Source of the DNA: Petunia secreta
Taxonomy: Eukaryota > Streptophyta > Magnoliopsida > Solanales > Solanaceae
Length of the DNA: 64,000 bases
NCBI GenBank assembly: GCA_029990175.1
Contig: JARKIP010000011.1
Location: 6,820,001-6,884,000, forward strand
Direction: 5' to 3'
The notes beneath the pieces were generated by a model that was not told the origin of the DNA, did not search any database, and saw nothing but the letters and a program-made list of their open reading frames with translations. Every line of letters begins with the position of its first letter. Within the stretch, counting starts at the first letter, position 1. Shown piece after piece: positions 54,701 to 64,000 of the stretch. The translations under genes and the position numbers were made by a program.

Positions 54701-57560
54701 ATAGAGAAAAGAACTAGAGTTGGAGACTTGGGGAAAGAAATTGTGTTTGATGATGGTGATTGTGATGGGATGATGTTCCCTCATCACGACGCTTTGGTCA
54801 TCATGTTGAGAATAAATGACTCGGATATCAAATGAGTCATGATTGACCCTAGTAGCTCGGTCAATATAATCAGCTATGGGGCCATTAAAAAGATGTGGTT
54901 GAAGGGGGAGGTTATCCCTAAGGCAACTGTGTTGACTGGCTTCAACAACTCCACTTATAAAGGCATTGGGTGAAATCACACTCAAAACTTTCACCGAAGG
55001 AGTTTGCAAGAAAACACTGTTCCAAGTTTTACCCAAGGACATGGCGTATAATGTGATCCTCGGTAGACTATGGAAGCTGTTCCATCCACTCTTCATCAAG
55101 CGATCAAGTTCCCTACCTCATAGGGAGTTCGGTCAATAAAAAGAGAGCAACGAGTAGCAAGAGAGTGTTGTTCGGTTGCATTGAAGAGTGGAGTCGTCCC
55201 GACTGGACCAAAGAAATAGCAACCAACGCAGCGGGGGTCAAACAAAGAGGGAGGATCAAATTCCCAAGATGACCTCCGAGGAGAAGTGGAGAAGATCTCG
55301 GTGTGCATTCTAGAAACTCGGAAGCAAAAAGCCGAGGACTCCACCATAGAGGAGCTGGAATCTTTCATGTTATCGAGGGATTTTCCAGAGAGGAAAGCGT
55401 TTGTCGACTCGGAGTTGGACTCAGAGTCGAAGAAAGTTATCATCGAAGTCTTGAAGTCCAACAACGATTACTTTGCTTGGTCCAATTCAGATATGGTCGG
55501 TATTGATCCGGAGATCATGACCCATAAATTGAATGTGGATCCCCAATTCACCCCGGTGAAACAAAAGAAGAGGCCACACGCCGGGGTCAAAAAGAAAGCA
55601 ATCGAAGATGAAACTATGAAGCTGCAAGAGAATGGCTTCATAAGAGAGGTGAAATATCCCGAATGGTTGGCTAATGTCGTCGTCGTGCCCAAAAAGAACG
55701 GCAAGTGGAGGATGTGTGTAGATTACACTGATCTAAAGAAGGCTTGCCCCAAAGATTCCTATCCATTGCCACAAATAGACATGTTAATAGACTCCACGGC
55801 TGGACATAGACTATTAACCTTCTTAGATATTTATTCGGGGTACAATCAAATCCTCATGGATCCGAATGACGAAGAAAAGACCTCGTTCATCACTGACCGA
55901 GGCACCTTCTGCTACAAAGTGATGCCCTTCGGTTTGAAGAATGCTGGGGCGACATACCAAAGACTAGTGTATCGCATGTTCAAAGAATACATTGGAAATC
56001 TATGGAAGTCTACATAGACGATATGCTAATCAAGTCTATTCGAATAGAAGATTATCTGAACCATTAAAGAGAAGCTTTCGCTTTTCTGAGGCAATATGGC
56101 ATGAAATTGAATCCTGAGAAGTGTGCCTTCGGTGTAGGGTCCGCCAAATTTTTGGGATTCATAGTCTCCGAACGGGGAATCGAAGCCAATCCAGATAAGA
56201 TCAAAGCCATCGAAGAAATCCCCGAGGAGCTAACCAGGGTAAAAGAAGTTCAGCGTTTAATTGGCCGAGTCGCCTCCTTAAGTCGATTTATCTCAAGGTC
56301 TTCGGAGCGATGCCACAAATTCTTCTCAGTCCTAAGGAAGAATAATCACTTCGAGTGGACACCGGAGTGTAAAGAAGCGCTAAGAGAGTTGAAATATTAT
56401 CTGGCTAACGCGTCGTTGCTCGCCAAGCCAAAAGATGGTGAAACTTTTCTAGTTTACTTAGCGGCCCAGTGGCCAAGTGTTTGGGTCCAGACAAAGCTAG
56501 ATATGTGATGGCTGAAATACACGAAGGCGAGTGTGGAAACCACTCGGGAGGAAAGTCCTTGGTGCGCAAATTACTTCGAGCTGGGTACTATTGGCCCACT
56601 ATTAACGCAGATGCAAAGGCCTTCATGAAAAAATGTGACAAGTGTCAACGACACGCCCGAATGATTCATCAGGAAGTCGAACCCCTGCACTCGGCCGTGT
56701 CACCATGGCCCTTCATGAAGTGGGGAATGGATATTCTCGGGCCCTTACCGAAGGGAAACGGTGGTGTTTCATTCATTCTGGTCTTAACCGATTACTTTAA
56801 AAAATGGGTGGAAGCAGGAGCTCTCACCGAGGTTAAACAGAAGGAAGTAATCGATATTATTAGAAAGAACATCATCTACAGGTTCGGCGTCCCAAAGTAA
56901 ATCACTTGTGACAATGGTAAATAGTTCATGGGAGCAGCCATCACTGATTTCTTCAAACAATAGGGAATAAAAAGAATAGCGTCGATCCCCTATCATCCAA
57001 GTGCCAATGGCCAAGCCGAATTTTCAAACAGAATAATAATTGAAAATCTCAGGAAGAGGCTCGATGAGAAAAAAGGCCCTTGACCCGAAGAGTTACCAGC
57101 TGTGTTGTGGGCTATGCGAACAACAGAGAAAAACAGCACCGGTGAGACCCCATTCTCCCTCGCCTATGACATGGATTCACTTATCCCCATGGAAGTGGGC
57201 GAACCAAGTCTTCGGTACGCTCATACCACCAAGGATGCCAATCAGCAAGCCATGCACATAGAATTGGACTTACTCGAGGAGAAGAGAGAGTTGGCTTTGG
57301 TTAGGTTAGCAGCACAAAAGAGGCAGATCGAGGCATATCTCAACAGGAATGCCAAACTTAGAGAATTTAAAGTTTGTGATTATATGCTGAAGGCATCGAA
57401 TTAATCAACAAAGGAAAAGAATGGGGGAAAACTCATTGCGAACTGGGAAGGACCTTACAGAGTTAAAGCAATCGTCAGATAGGGATCTTATCAAATAAAA
57501 GATCTACAAGGCAAAACCGAACCTTTGAATTAGAACATCTCCAATTTGAAGTGGTATTAC
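54701..57560 (+). pseudogene. Tat-B pol: protease, RT, integrase with RNase H deletion
   Basis: Protease region near 54830-55090 has IDPSSSVNII, where the active-site triplet is changed, and MAYNVILGRLW. RT at 55286-56500: ANVVVVPKKNGKWRMCVDYT, FLDIYSGYNQILMDPND, VMPFGLKNAGATYQRL, then after a frameshift near 55995 a preserved YIDDML box and NPEKCAFGVGSAKFLGF. At about 56465 the sequence jumps from the connection (GETFLVYLA) to the integrase zinc finger (HEGECGNHSGG...CDKCQRHA), so most of RNase H is absent. Integrase motifs WGMDILGPLPKG, ITCDNG, and YHPSANGQAE follow, with stops near 56898, 56923, 56962 and 57082, and ELPAVLWAMRTTEKNSTGET. The C-terminus (WEGPYRVKAIV-like) ends near 57560. 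Confidence 0.9.
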
Positions 57561-58285
57561 TTTTAAATCAAGGTAAATATTCCTTGATCATTTAATATTT
57601 ACCCACAGCCTCGAGCCAAAAAACGCTCCTAGGGCTTCGGTCAAAATGTATTAACTTGCTCCTGGTTTCATTTTGCTTAACCTTTTCAGGAAGCGGATAA
57701 AACGACTTCTACTGCTCAGATTTTCATAAAGATTCAAACCCGAACATTGGGGAGGAGTGAGAGGCGGGTTGCAACCGAGGTCGTCACCGAGCCTCCCAAC
57801 CGAAGTCTATCTATTCAGCAACCAGGGGCTGACACCCAGAAAATAGATTAGCACTTTGTAATTACGCCCGATAGTGGCATGTTGTTTTTTTGCACCTAAG
57901 TTTTGCTTCGACTAGGCCCTATGTAAAAAGCCGATCGTGGCTCGTTGACATCATCAATGAAATAAACTTGATTCAATATCTTTGTTTCTATGATCTCACT
58001 TACCGAAGTTATATCTTAACTGCATTGACTCGAGAACGAGACGTCGTTCTAAGTTGGCATCGGTTTTTAACGATTAAGTCTTGCAAGCACATTACCTTAA
58101 GTGTTCGGCTCGAAGTCTATCAAAAGGCAAGACAAATCTAACACTTAGAACATAGAATGCAAAGTCATTCATTGAAAAATCCCGAAAGCTAGGAAATTTT
58201 ATATACATCAAGAGGCCCGAAGGCCTAAACAAAAACAAAAATACAGAGGATGAACAAACAAATCAAATTTGGGAATTATTCTCCC
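57561..58285. other. Tat-B spacer between pol and antisense gene
   Basis: No coding frame supported; the two genes converge here, so it should hold both 3' ends. The plus-strand frame at 57890-58141 has no recognised domain. Confidence 0.55.
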
Positions 58286-61216
58286 TTAAGGATTCTTCTC
58301 TTCGGCATCATCATTATCCTCTTCGGCGCTCTCGCCCTCCTCTTCGCCTTCTGATTCACCATCATCCGAATTCTCACTTGAGGAAAGATCATCTACTATT
58401 TTTTGGGCTTCGGCAGCAGCATCCCTAGCCTTGACTATTTCCTCTTCGAGCACGATCTGCCCAGCTTGGACTTGCTCAAGCTTGTCAAGCCTAGTCTTAA
58501 CAATAGCCCAGGCCTCCTCAAACTTCGCCCTCGTTTGCTTTGACATCGGCCCGCTGATTGAGGTAGGCAACTCTCCCTTGAAGCTTTGAAACTTTGCCCC
58601 GAAGAGCAGGCACTTGATCTACCTGGCTTTGCAACCCAACAAGCTTGGTGTTGTATTCTTCTAGCTTGACACGGTATTTCTTACCTGCCTCCAACACTTC
58701 GACCCTGGCAAGGAAGAGTTCGACTTCAAGTCGATCATTTTCAACGCTCAGCCTCGAACGCTCGTTAACAAATTCATTTGTCACAGCCTGAACCCTTGCC
58801 TCGGTAGACTCCAGAAGCCCGTGTAAGTCAACCACGGCCTTAGCTGCTGCTTCGTTAGCACGACCCAAGTCTTCATTCAAAGCAGCGAATTGGGCTTCCA
58901 ACTCGGCAATTCTATCCAAAATCCCCCTTTTCTGCTCTCCCCAGGCAGCAGTCGCCGCTTGAACTTGCTCCGCTCGGTCGCGTTATAGATGGATAGCCTG
59001 CAACGCGAGGACCAAGCTCTGCACAAGACCAAAGTTTTAGCATCGAGAACAAAGAAAAGATAGGTCGCACAAACCAGAATGCGTGAAAACTTACATGAAG
59101 AGCAGAGGGGGCTGAAACACCTATCAAAGCTCATAGAGATGTGGTTCCGAAGAGTGTGAGCCTTAGTAGACCCAAGCATAACATCGATGGTGGCGATGTC
59201 CTCCTTGGTGGGATCCAATAGGTTGGCCTCGGGAGCAATTTCTATTGCCCGAGGTGCAGCGTTCGAAGCCTTACCCAAACTTCGAGAAGCCTTGACTATG
59301 TTTTTAATCAAGCATTCGCTTGCCTTAACTTTGCCTTTCCGTTTGGCAGCCTCTTGGTCAAGTTCCTCAACATTTATTACCTCGGTCTCTCTAGGGACCA
59401 CGGGGACTGGCTCTGGAGCTACCTCGGGGGCAGCTATGCGGACTTCTTCATCGCTGGGTTCATCAATAAAACCCCGGCGTTTCTCAACCACCACCTCGAA
59501 AGCAGGGGCGGCAACTTCCTCGATCCGAGGTCCTTTCACCTTGGTGGCCCTCTTCGATTCAGCTCTCTTCCTCTTAGAGCCTGGGGAAGGGAGAGAAGCA
59601 ATCTCGTAAGTATGCAACGAAGTAGAAGTTGAGATACATATAAACCGACCTAAAAAGATATCATCACCTTTCGAAGTCCCCTGGCCTGGCGAGCCCTTAG
59701 ATTTTTTCTCTTCGGCGAGTTGACTCGCAAAACTTGCCATCTGGTTGACGCCTTTGTTGGCGTCAAGAACTTTCTTCTCCTTCGTTTTCTTCTCTTTCTT
59801 CTCTTTCTCTTCTCCTGCTTCGTCTCCCTTCTCTTCGACTTCCACTTCCTCCTCTTCGGCATCCTTAACAGCCCTATTGGAAAAACCTAAGTGGGAAAGG
59901 TAAAAGAAAAACGTCAAGAAACAACCATTTAGGACGAGCATTAATGAATTTTGAACATCGGTGAACATCGCACCATACCTCTTGCATGACCATCGGTTCT
60001 CCTTCGCAGCAGCTAGGATCCTCCACTGCCGAAGAGGGCGCTTCTTCTGTTTCATTACCTCGGTCACCCACTCGAGTAAATCCCCCGGTGGATTAACTGG
60101 GACCCTTTCGGCTACATGTCATCAATATGAAAATAGGTAAGGATGAGTCACAATGACCAAAAGAAAAATCAAAGTAAGAATACTTACGATGGGCATTCCA
60201 CTCCTCGGGAAAACTGGGGTCAGCTGATAGTAGCCTCGTGGGAATGAGCACATAGCGGTCGTTCCAACATCGATCACCGTGATCTTCGCTCTTGCTCAAA
60301 ATATCGTAAGATCCCCAAGGTAAGAGAGTCACCACCTCAGCTTTGTGAAAATAGGGGTAGCAGAGGGTGATCAGATGTTGGAATGTGAAGGGCAACTCAG
60401 TTAGCCCACTTAAGAACTCAAGGGCCTGCACGACCCTCCAAACTCCGGGGCCCAGTTGAGCCAAGCACAAATTATAAGATTGACAAAACGTGTCGATTAT
60501 GGGGTGAATTGGCAAACCAAACCCTATAATGAAAGGGTATGTGAAAACCGACGAATACCCTACAACATGAGTGGAGGCAGCCGCGTCCGGGGCTGGAACC
60601 CTAATTTCCACCTTGGGTTCCCAGCGGCAATCTGCCCGAACAATCAAATTAAATCCTCGGTTATCACGCTTGGGGTGATGCGCACTGGTATGTTTCTTTT
60701 TTCCCCTTTTTGAGCATCAGACTGAATTTGGACTTTGAGGTCCTTTTCATTACTGAAATTCGAAGGGATAACTAACCGAGGGTCTATCTCCACTTCGAGA
60801 GGAATCTTCTTCCTGGATTTCTTCAAGATGCCAGCTTCGGTCTGAGACCCCTCTTTGCTGGCCTCGGCTTCGCCTGCTTGGCCACTTGTCTCTTTACTAG
60901 CCTCGGCTCCGCCCACTTGGCTACCTACCTTTTTGGTACTTATGACATCGTCGCCCTCGACGTCATCCCTATCATCATCGTGGTCATCACCACCAACGTC
61001 AACGTCAAAACTAACCTCAGCCTTATCGTGGCCAGTCCTCTCCTTGCGTCGCCTTAGAGCACTGGCTATCGACGTTGCTTCCCCACCGCCTTCTGCCTCA
61101 ATGACTTGCAGTGCCGGCGCGGTGGGGATAAAATCGCCGCTCACAATCGCGGCGGCAAAACGCATGGCTCTCTCGCCAGAGTCACTAGATCCTTGTCCAG
61201 AATTCGTAGCAGACAT
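58286..61216 (-). pseudogene. Antisense multi-exon gene of Tat-B
   Basis: Opposite to gag-pol. ATG at 61216 (MSATNSGQGSSDSGERAMRF) opens an acidic N-terminus, then a conserved block with YPFIIGFGLPIHPIIDTFCQ, YNLCLAQLGPGVWRV and KSEDHGDRCWNDRYV. GT-AG introns are plausible at 60187-60112, 59978-59887 and 59667-59581. The next exon encodes PPGDLLEWVTEVM; later exons are lysine/glutamate-rich, then RRGFIDEPSDEE, and a C-terminal part (58919-58286) that is a long coiled coil ending in a glutamate-rich tail. One frameshift lies near 60646, so this copy is probably inactive. The same motif order occurs in Tat-A. It belongs to the antisense proteins known from Tat-lineage elements; function unknown. 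The lysine-rich clusters may be nuclear-localisation signals. Confidence 0.72.
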
Positions 61217-61351
61217 AATATCAAAACTAAGGGAAAAGGATTAAATTCAAAACCAAATGGGTTGAAAGATTATCTGAAATGGAAGCTTTCTCTCTCTTTC
61301 TTCACTGTTTGCAGATGATTGTCAAATGGAAAAGAAAACCTCCAAGTGATG

Positions 61352-61359
61352 TATTTATA
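61352..61359 (-). promoter_or_regulatory. TATA box of the Tat-B antisense gene
   Basis: TATAAATA on the minus strand, about 136 bases upstream of the ATG at 61216 and outside the LTR, implying that the antisense gene has its own promoter. Confidence 0.6.
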
Positions 61360-61577
61360 GGTGGCATACACGTGCAAGTAAGAAAACAATGATGACTGTA
61401 ACGTTGGAGGAAGCGAATAAGTCCGCGTGACCGTTCGGTAGCCAACGAACGGTCGCCACGTAACGCGAAATAATAATTCGAAAAGACTCACGACATTTTA
61501 AAACTCTTGGATAGGGTTGAGCCATGTCATCTTCCCGCTTAAATTCATTCCACTCCTCGGCGACCCTGGCACTCACC

Positions 61578-61596
61578 CGTGGAGTGGGGGACTATC
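61578..61596 (+). other. Tat-B polypurine tract
   Basis: CGTGGAGTGGGGGACTATC directly precedes the 3' LTR, equivalent to that of Tat-A. Confidence 0.7.
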
Positions 61597-62154
61597 CGTA
61601 TTGGGTAAAAATCGACGCGGTCGGATCGCACCTCGGTGTGACAAATCGAGGATAATCAAACTGACGTTCTGAAAAAAAAGAAATCGAAGCAGACAATTGA
61701 ACTGCCAAAGTCAAGCACCAAGGACATCACCGAAGGCGAGCCGTGAGCTGTGCTTCGGTGATACTCACTTCGATCGAGCAGCAAGGTCACGCCACCGAGG
61801 TTAAGCATTTGGGCTTCAGTGGAACGCCTCGGTTCAAGCGGCTCAGCAGCCCACTACTACAGCCCACTAACTCCACTACTGGATATGCTGAACGTGGATG
61901 TAGGCATGATCAGCCATGGAAAACGTGAGCAAGACCCCTTGTACCTATAAATAGCATTAGTTTTTACATTGTATTGATTCAGAAATACTTACAGAAACTC
62001 TGGCAAAATTCGTACTCACAGTTATATATTGAAATCACGTTATTCTCTTGCATTTTCGTTTATTCTTAGCATTGTCTCGACTTTGATACTAAGATTTGCT
62101 TGTGTTCTTAACCCAAATTCGATTTGTGATCCTAAATCAATTTAGGCCCATACA
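61597..62154 (+). repeat. Tat-B 3' LTR
   Basis: 558 bp; starts CGTATTGGG (the first T of TG mutated to C) and ends GCCCATACA. TATA at 61945-61954. Clearly similar to the 5' LTR with scattered substitutions. Confidence 0.9.
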
Positions 62155-62392
62155 ACTAGCTCAATTACAAATGCATGACTGAAAACGCTTTAAAATATAA
62201 GTTTAGTCAAATGTTAGTTAAGTATTTACATCACAGATGGTGAGAACAAGATCTTCTCATCCTAGCACTATGTACAACTTCCCCTAGTGCAGGCGAGCAC
62301 CTAGGGCTACACGACGTAAACCCCTGGGTAGTGCATAGTCTTCTATTTGGCTGAGGGATACTACTAGAAGTTATTGGAGATAGGCACCCTAA

Positions 62393-62832
62393 GAGCCTGT
62401 TTGGCCAAGCTTCTGGAGAGCTAAAAGTGTTTATTTTGTTTTAAAATTGTCTATTTTAAAATTTTGGAGTGTTTGGCCAAGCTTCTAAAGAAAAATAAGT
62501 ACTTTTGAGTGGCAGCAGAAGCTGTTTTTCTGCTGTTGGGAAGAAGCTGAAAAAATAGCTTTTTAAAAAAAATAAGTGCTTTTGATTATTTGAGATAAAA
62601 ATACCCGTATTAAACTTCCATTTTTAATCAAGTTAATATTATTATACATTTATTTCCGTAATTTGGTAATTTTTCAAATATTGGGCAAATACAAACTAAT
62701 AACAAAAGCACTTTTCTAAAATTTGGCCACACACAAATTGATTATCTCTCAAAGTTCCTTGAAAATCACTTTTGATTAAAAAAAATACTTCTCAAAATAA
62801 GCTGATTTTAACAGCTTGGCCAACACAGGCTC
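62393..62832. mobile_element. PIF/Harbinger-like MITE
   Basis: Ends GAGCCTGTTTGGCCAAGCTT and, inverted, GAGCCTGTGTTGGCCAAGCT; flanked by TAA on both sides (62390-62392 and 62833-62835). 440 bp, non-coding, with AAAAGTGCTT / AAGCACTTTT motifs inside in both orientations. The 3-bp TAA TSD and terminal sequence suit a Tourist/Harbinger MITE. Confidence 0.78.
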
Positions 62833-62835
62833 TAA

Positions 62836-64000
62836 ATAGCTGGTGATGCCTGTTGTTTCGGCTATTCCTGTATCGAATCCTACCCAAGAGCTACTTTGAT
62901 TACTCCTACCAATGCATTCCTAGAGGATGAAGATTATTTTTTGTTTTTCGTCTGAGATGTAATCATCTCATCTAAAAGATTAAGTTGTTAAATTAGTTAC
63001 ACTTAATTTATTTAGTTCATTCAACATACCTCCTCAGGTGTGAGTCCGATTCAATTTTTGTTCATAGGCCCAACACCAAAATCAAAACTTTAATGGTGGT
63101 GGTAGTGTAAATTGAATCTAAGACTTTACCTACTTTGATATCATGTTGAATTATATAATCATCTCATCTAAAGGTTGAGGTGCAGTACATTCGGCAATTC
63201 CTCAATCCGCTACTCTTATTGTGGGTACTGAATATTTAGGCATTAGTGACTACTCATGTTGTGCAGCAGACTACACCTATTGCTAATTTTTAGTTCGGAC
63301 ACCGATCATATTTCAGCCGGCACTTATTGTGGAATTACTGCTACTTTGATGAGTTAATTTGATGAGCGTCTTCTTTGCCACCTTCAAATAATGTGTAAAA
63401 TTGTATTAAAACTTTACATACTTACCCTGTTATTATGATTTTATATGACTAAGTTCAAGGGTGAGAGAAATTTATGATATGGGAGTTTTGGTTTACAGCT
63501 AATAATCAATAGACGATTATGATAAGAAAAAATATTGGGAGTCAAAAAGAATGAATTGTGAACTAAAAATTGGGGCCACATGCTATCAAACGCGTGAACG
63601 TGGGGCCCGTCATCTTTACCTACGAAGATAACATGGGTGACGAAATCTTTGCTTCTATTAATTACTCTATTATATTTTCCGTGAAAGATAAATGGGGGTG
63701 CATATATAAGTTTTTAAAAAAATTCCAACATATAGGTATAAATTTTAAGGAGTTTTCTGTACTAACTCCTCTTAATAGTATATAATGTATTAAGCATTTC
63801 TTCTATAAAATATCTCTCTTTTATCTTGTATTTTCGTTGCAATAGCATGAATAAATGAAAAGTACCAGAATTGAAAATTGAGAATTCGGCCAATATGTAT
63901 GTTGATATCGAGGTATTTCAAGAACTATTTTTCTATGTCAAGTAACAAACGAACACGTAACTTTCCTAAATATCCAAAGTAGCAAAAAAATTGTGCATTT
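62836..64000. other. Intergenic AT-rich DNA, no gene seen
   Basis: No supported gene. The 71-codon plus-strand frame at 63570-63785 has no recognised domain and no obvious promoter or partner exon. Confidence 0.55.

Larger units (their letters stand above)
52347..62154 (+). mobile_element. Tat-B: Tat-lineage gypsy LTR retrotransposon with antisense gene
   Basis: LTRs at 52347-52903 and 61597-62154; TSD ACTAG at 52342-52346 and 62155-62159. The primer-binding motif is at 52907-52925 and a purine tract precedes the 3' LTR. Plus strand: gag, protease, RT and integrase remnants (52998-57560). Minus strand: a multi-exon antisense gene (61216 down to 58286) with its own TATA. RNase H is mostly deleted, and stops and frameshifts are frequent. 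It is homologous to Tat-A in LTRs, gag start and antisense gene. Confidence 0.93.

Noticed and set aside
62393..62832. hAT-type MITE with 8-bp TSD
   Set aside because: No 8-bp duplication matches at the ends, whereas TAA matches perfectly, favouring Harbinger type.
1..64000. tRNA, rRNA or snRNA genes
   Set aside because: I scanned for tRNA A/B-box cloverleaf patterns, rRNA cores and snRNA bodies; only primer-binding sites and promoter-like motifs were found.

Overview
The window looks like a gene-poor, repeat-rich stretch of a dicot plant nuclear genome. Solanaceae is the best guess: the LINE tails end in TTG repeats, Tat- and Athila-type gypsy elements are abundant, and the single host gene is an ERF003-like AP2/ERF factor. 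The family assignment is an inference. I recognise only one convincing host protein-coding gene, a two-exon gene on the minus strand at 48556-49302. Almost everything else that can be named is transposable element, and much of it is nested. Element borders were placed by eye from terminal repeats, primer-binding sites and target-site duplications (TSDs).

Layout. 1-2905: AT-rich, no gene seen. 2914-4219: non-autonomous DNA transposon with long inverted ends, an 8-bp TSD and internal gene-like sequence. About 4252-4725: MITE-like element built around a 48-bp tandem array. 6450-10343: Tat-A, a chimeric, pol-less Tat-lineage LTR element (TSD ATATG). 12030-12217: small CACTA MITE. 13372-13960: two copies of a repeat with an snRNA-promoter-like block. 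15331-23827: CACTA-1 (TSD TAT), interrupted by a large non-autonomous LTR element at 15493-22552 (TSD CCTCG), whose 3' LTR is itself interrupted by a 5'-truncated RTE-type LINE at 20140-22160. 25311-44160: Tat-C, an old minus-strand Tat element (TSD ATATT/ACATT), interrupted by a nearly full-length Athila-like element at 26792-36751 (TSD TGTTG) and by CACTA-2 at 38747-40451 (TSD TTA). 44431-46797: two further inverted-repeat elements and a LINE tail. 48556-49302: ERF003-like gene. 49303-52346: its upstream region, with no gene. 52347-62154: Tat-B, a Tat-lineage element with LTRs, decayed gag-pol and a long antisense gene (TSD ACTAG). 62393-62832: Harbinger-like MITE (TSD TAA).

How the parts relate. 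Tat-A and Tat-B have related LTRs, the same primer-binding motif and the same gag start, and both carry a spliced gene running opposite to gag-pol. Tat-C has a TATA box and open reading frames in the equivalent antisense position. Tat-A appears to be a Tat-B-like element that lost gag-pol and gained the beginning of an Athila-type LTR. The two large CACTA elements share terminal and subterminal repeats and each holds a host gene fragment: the C-terminal tail of an acidic ribosomal P-protein with an intron (CACTA-1), and the NAD(P)-binding N-terminus of a Gfo/Idh/MocA-type oxidoreductase (CACTA-2). These captured fragments, the antisense genes and the chimeric Tat-A are the observations most worth following up.
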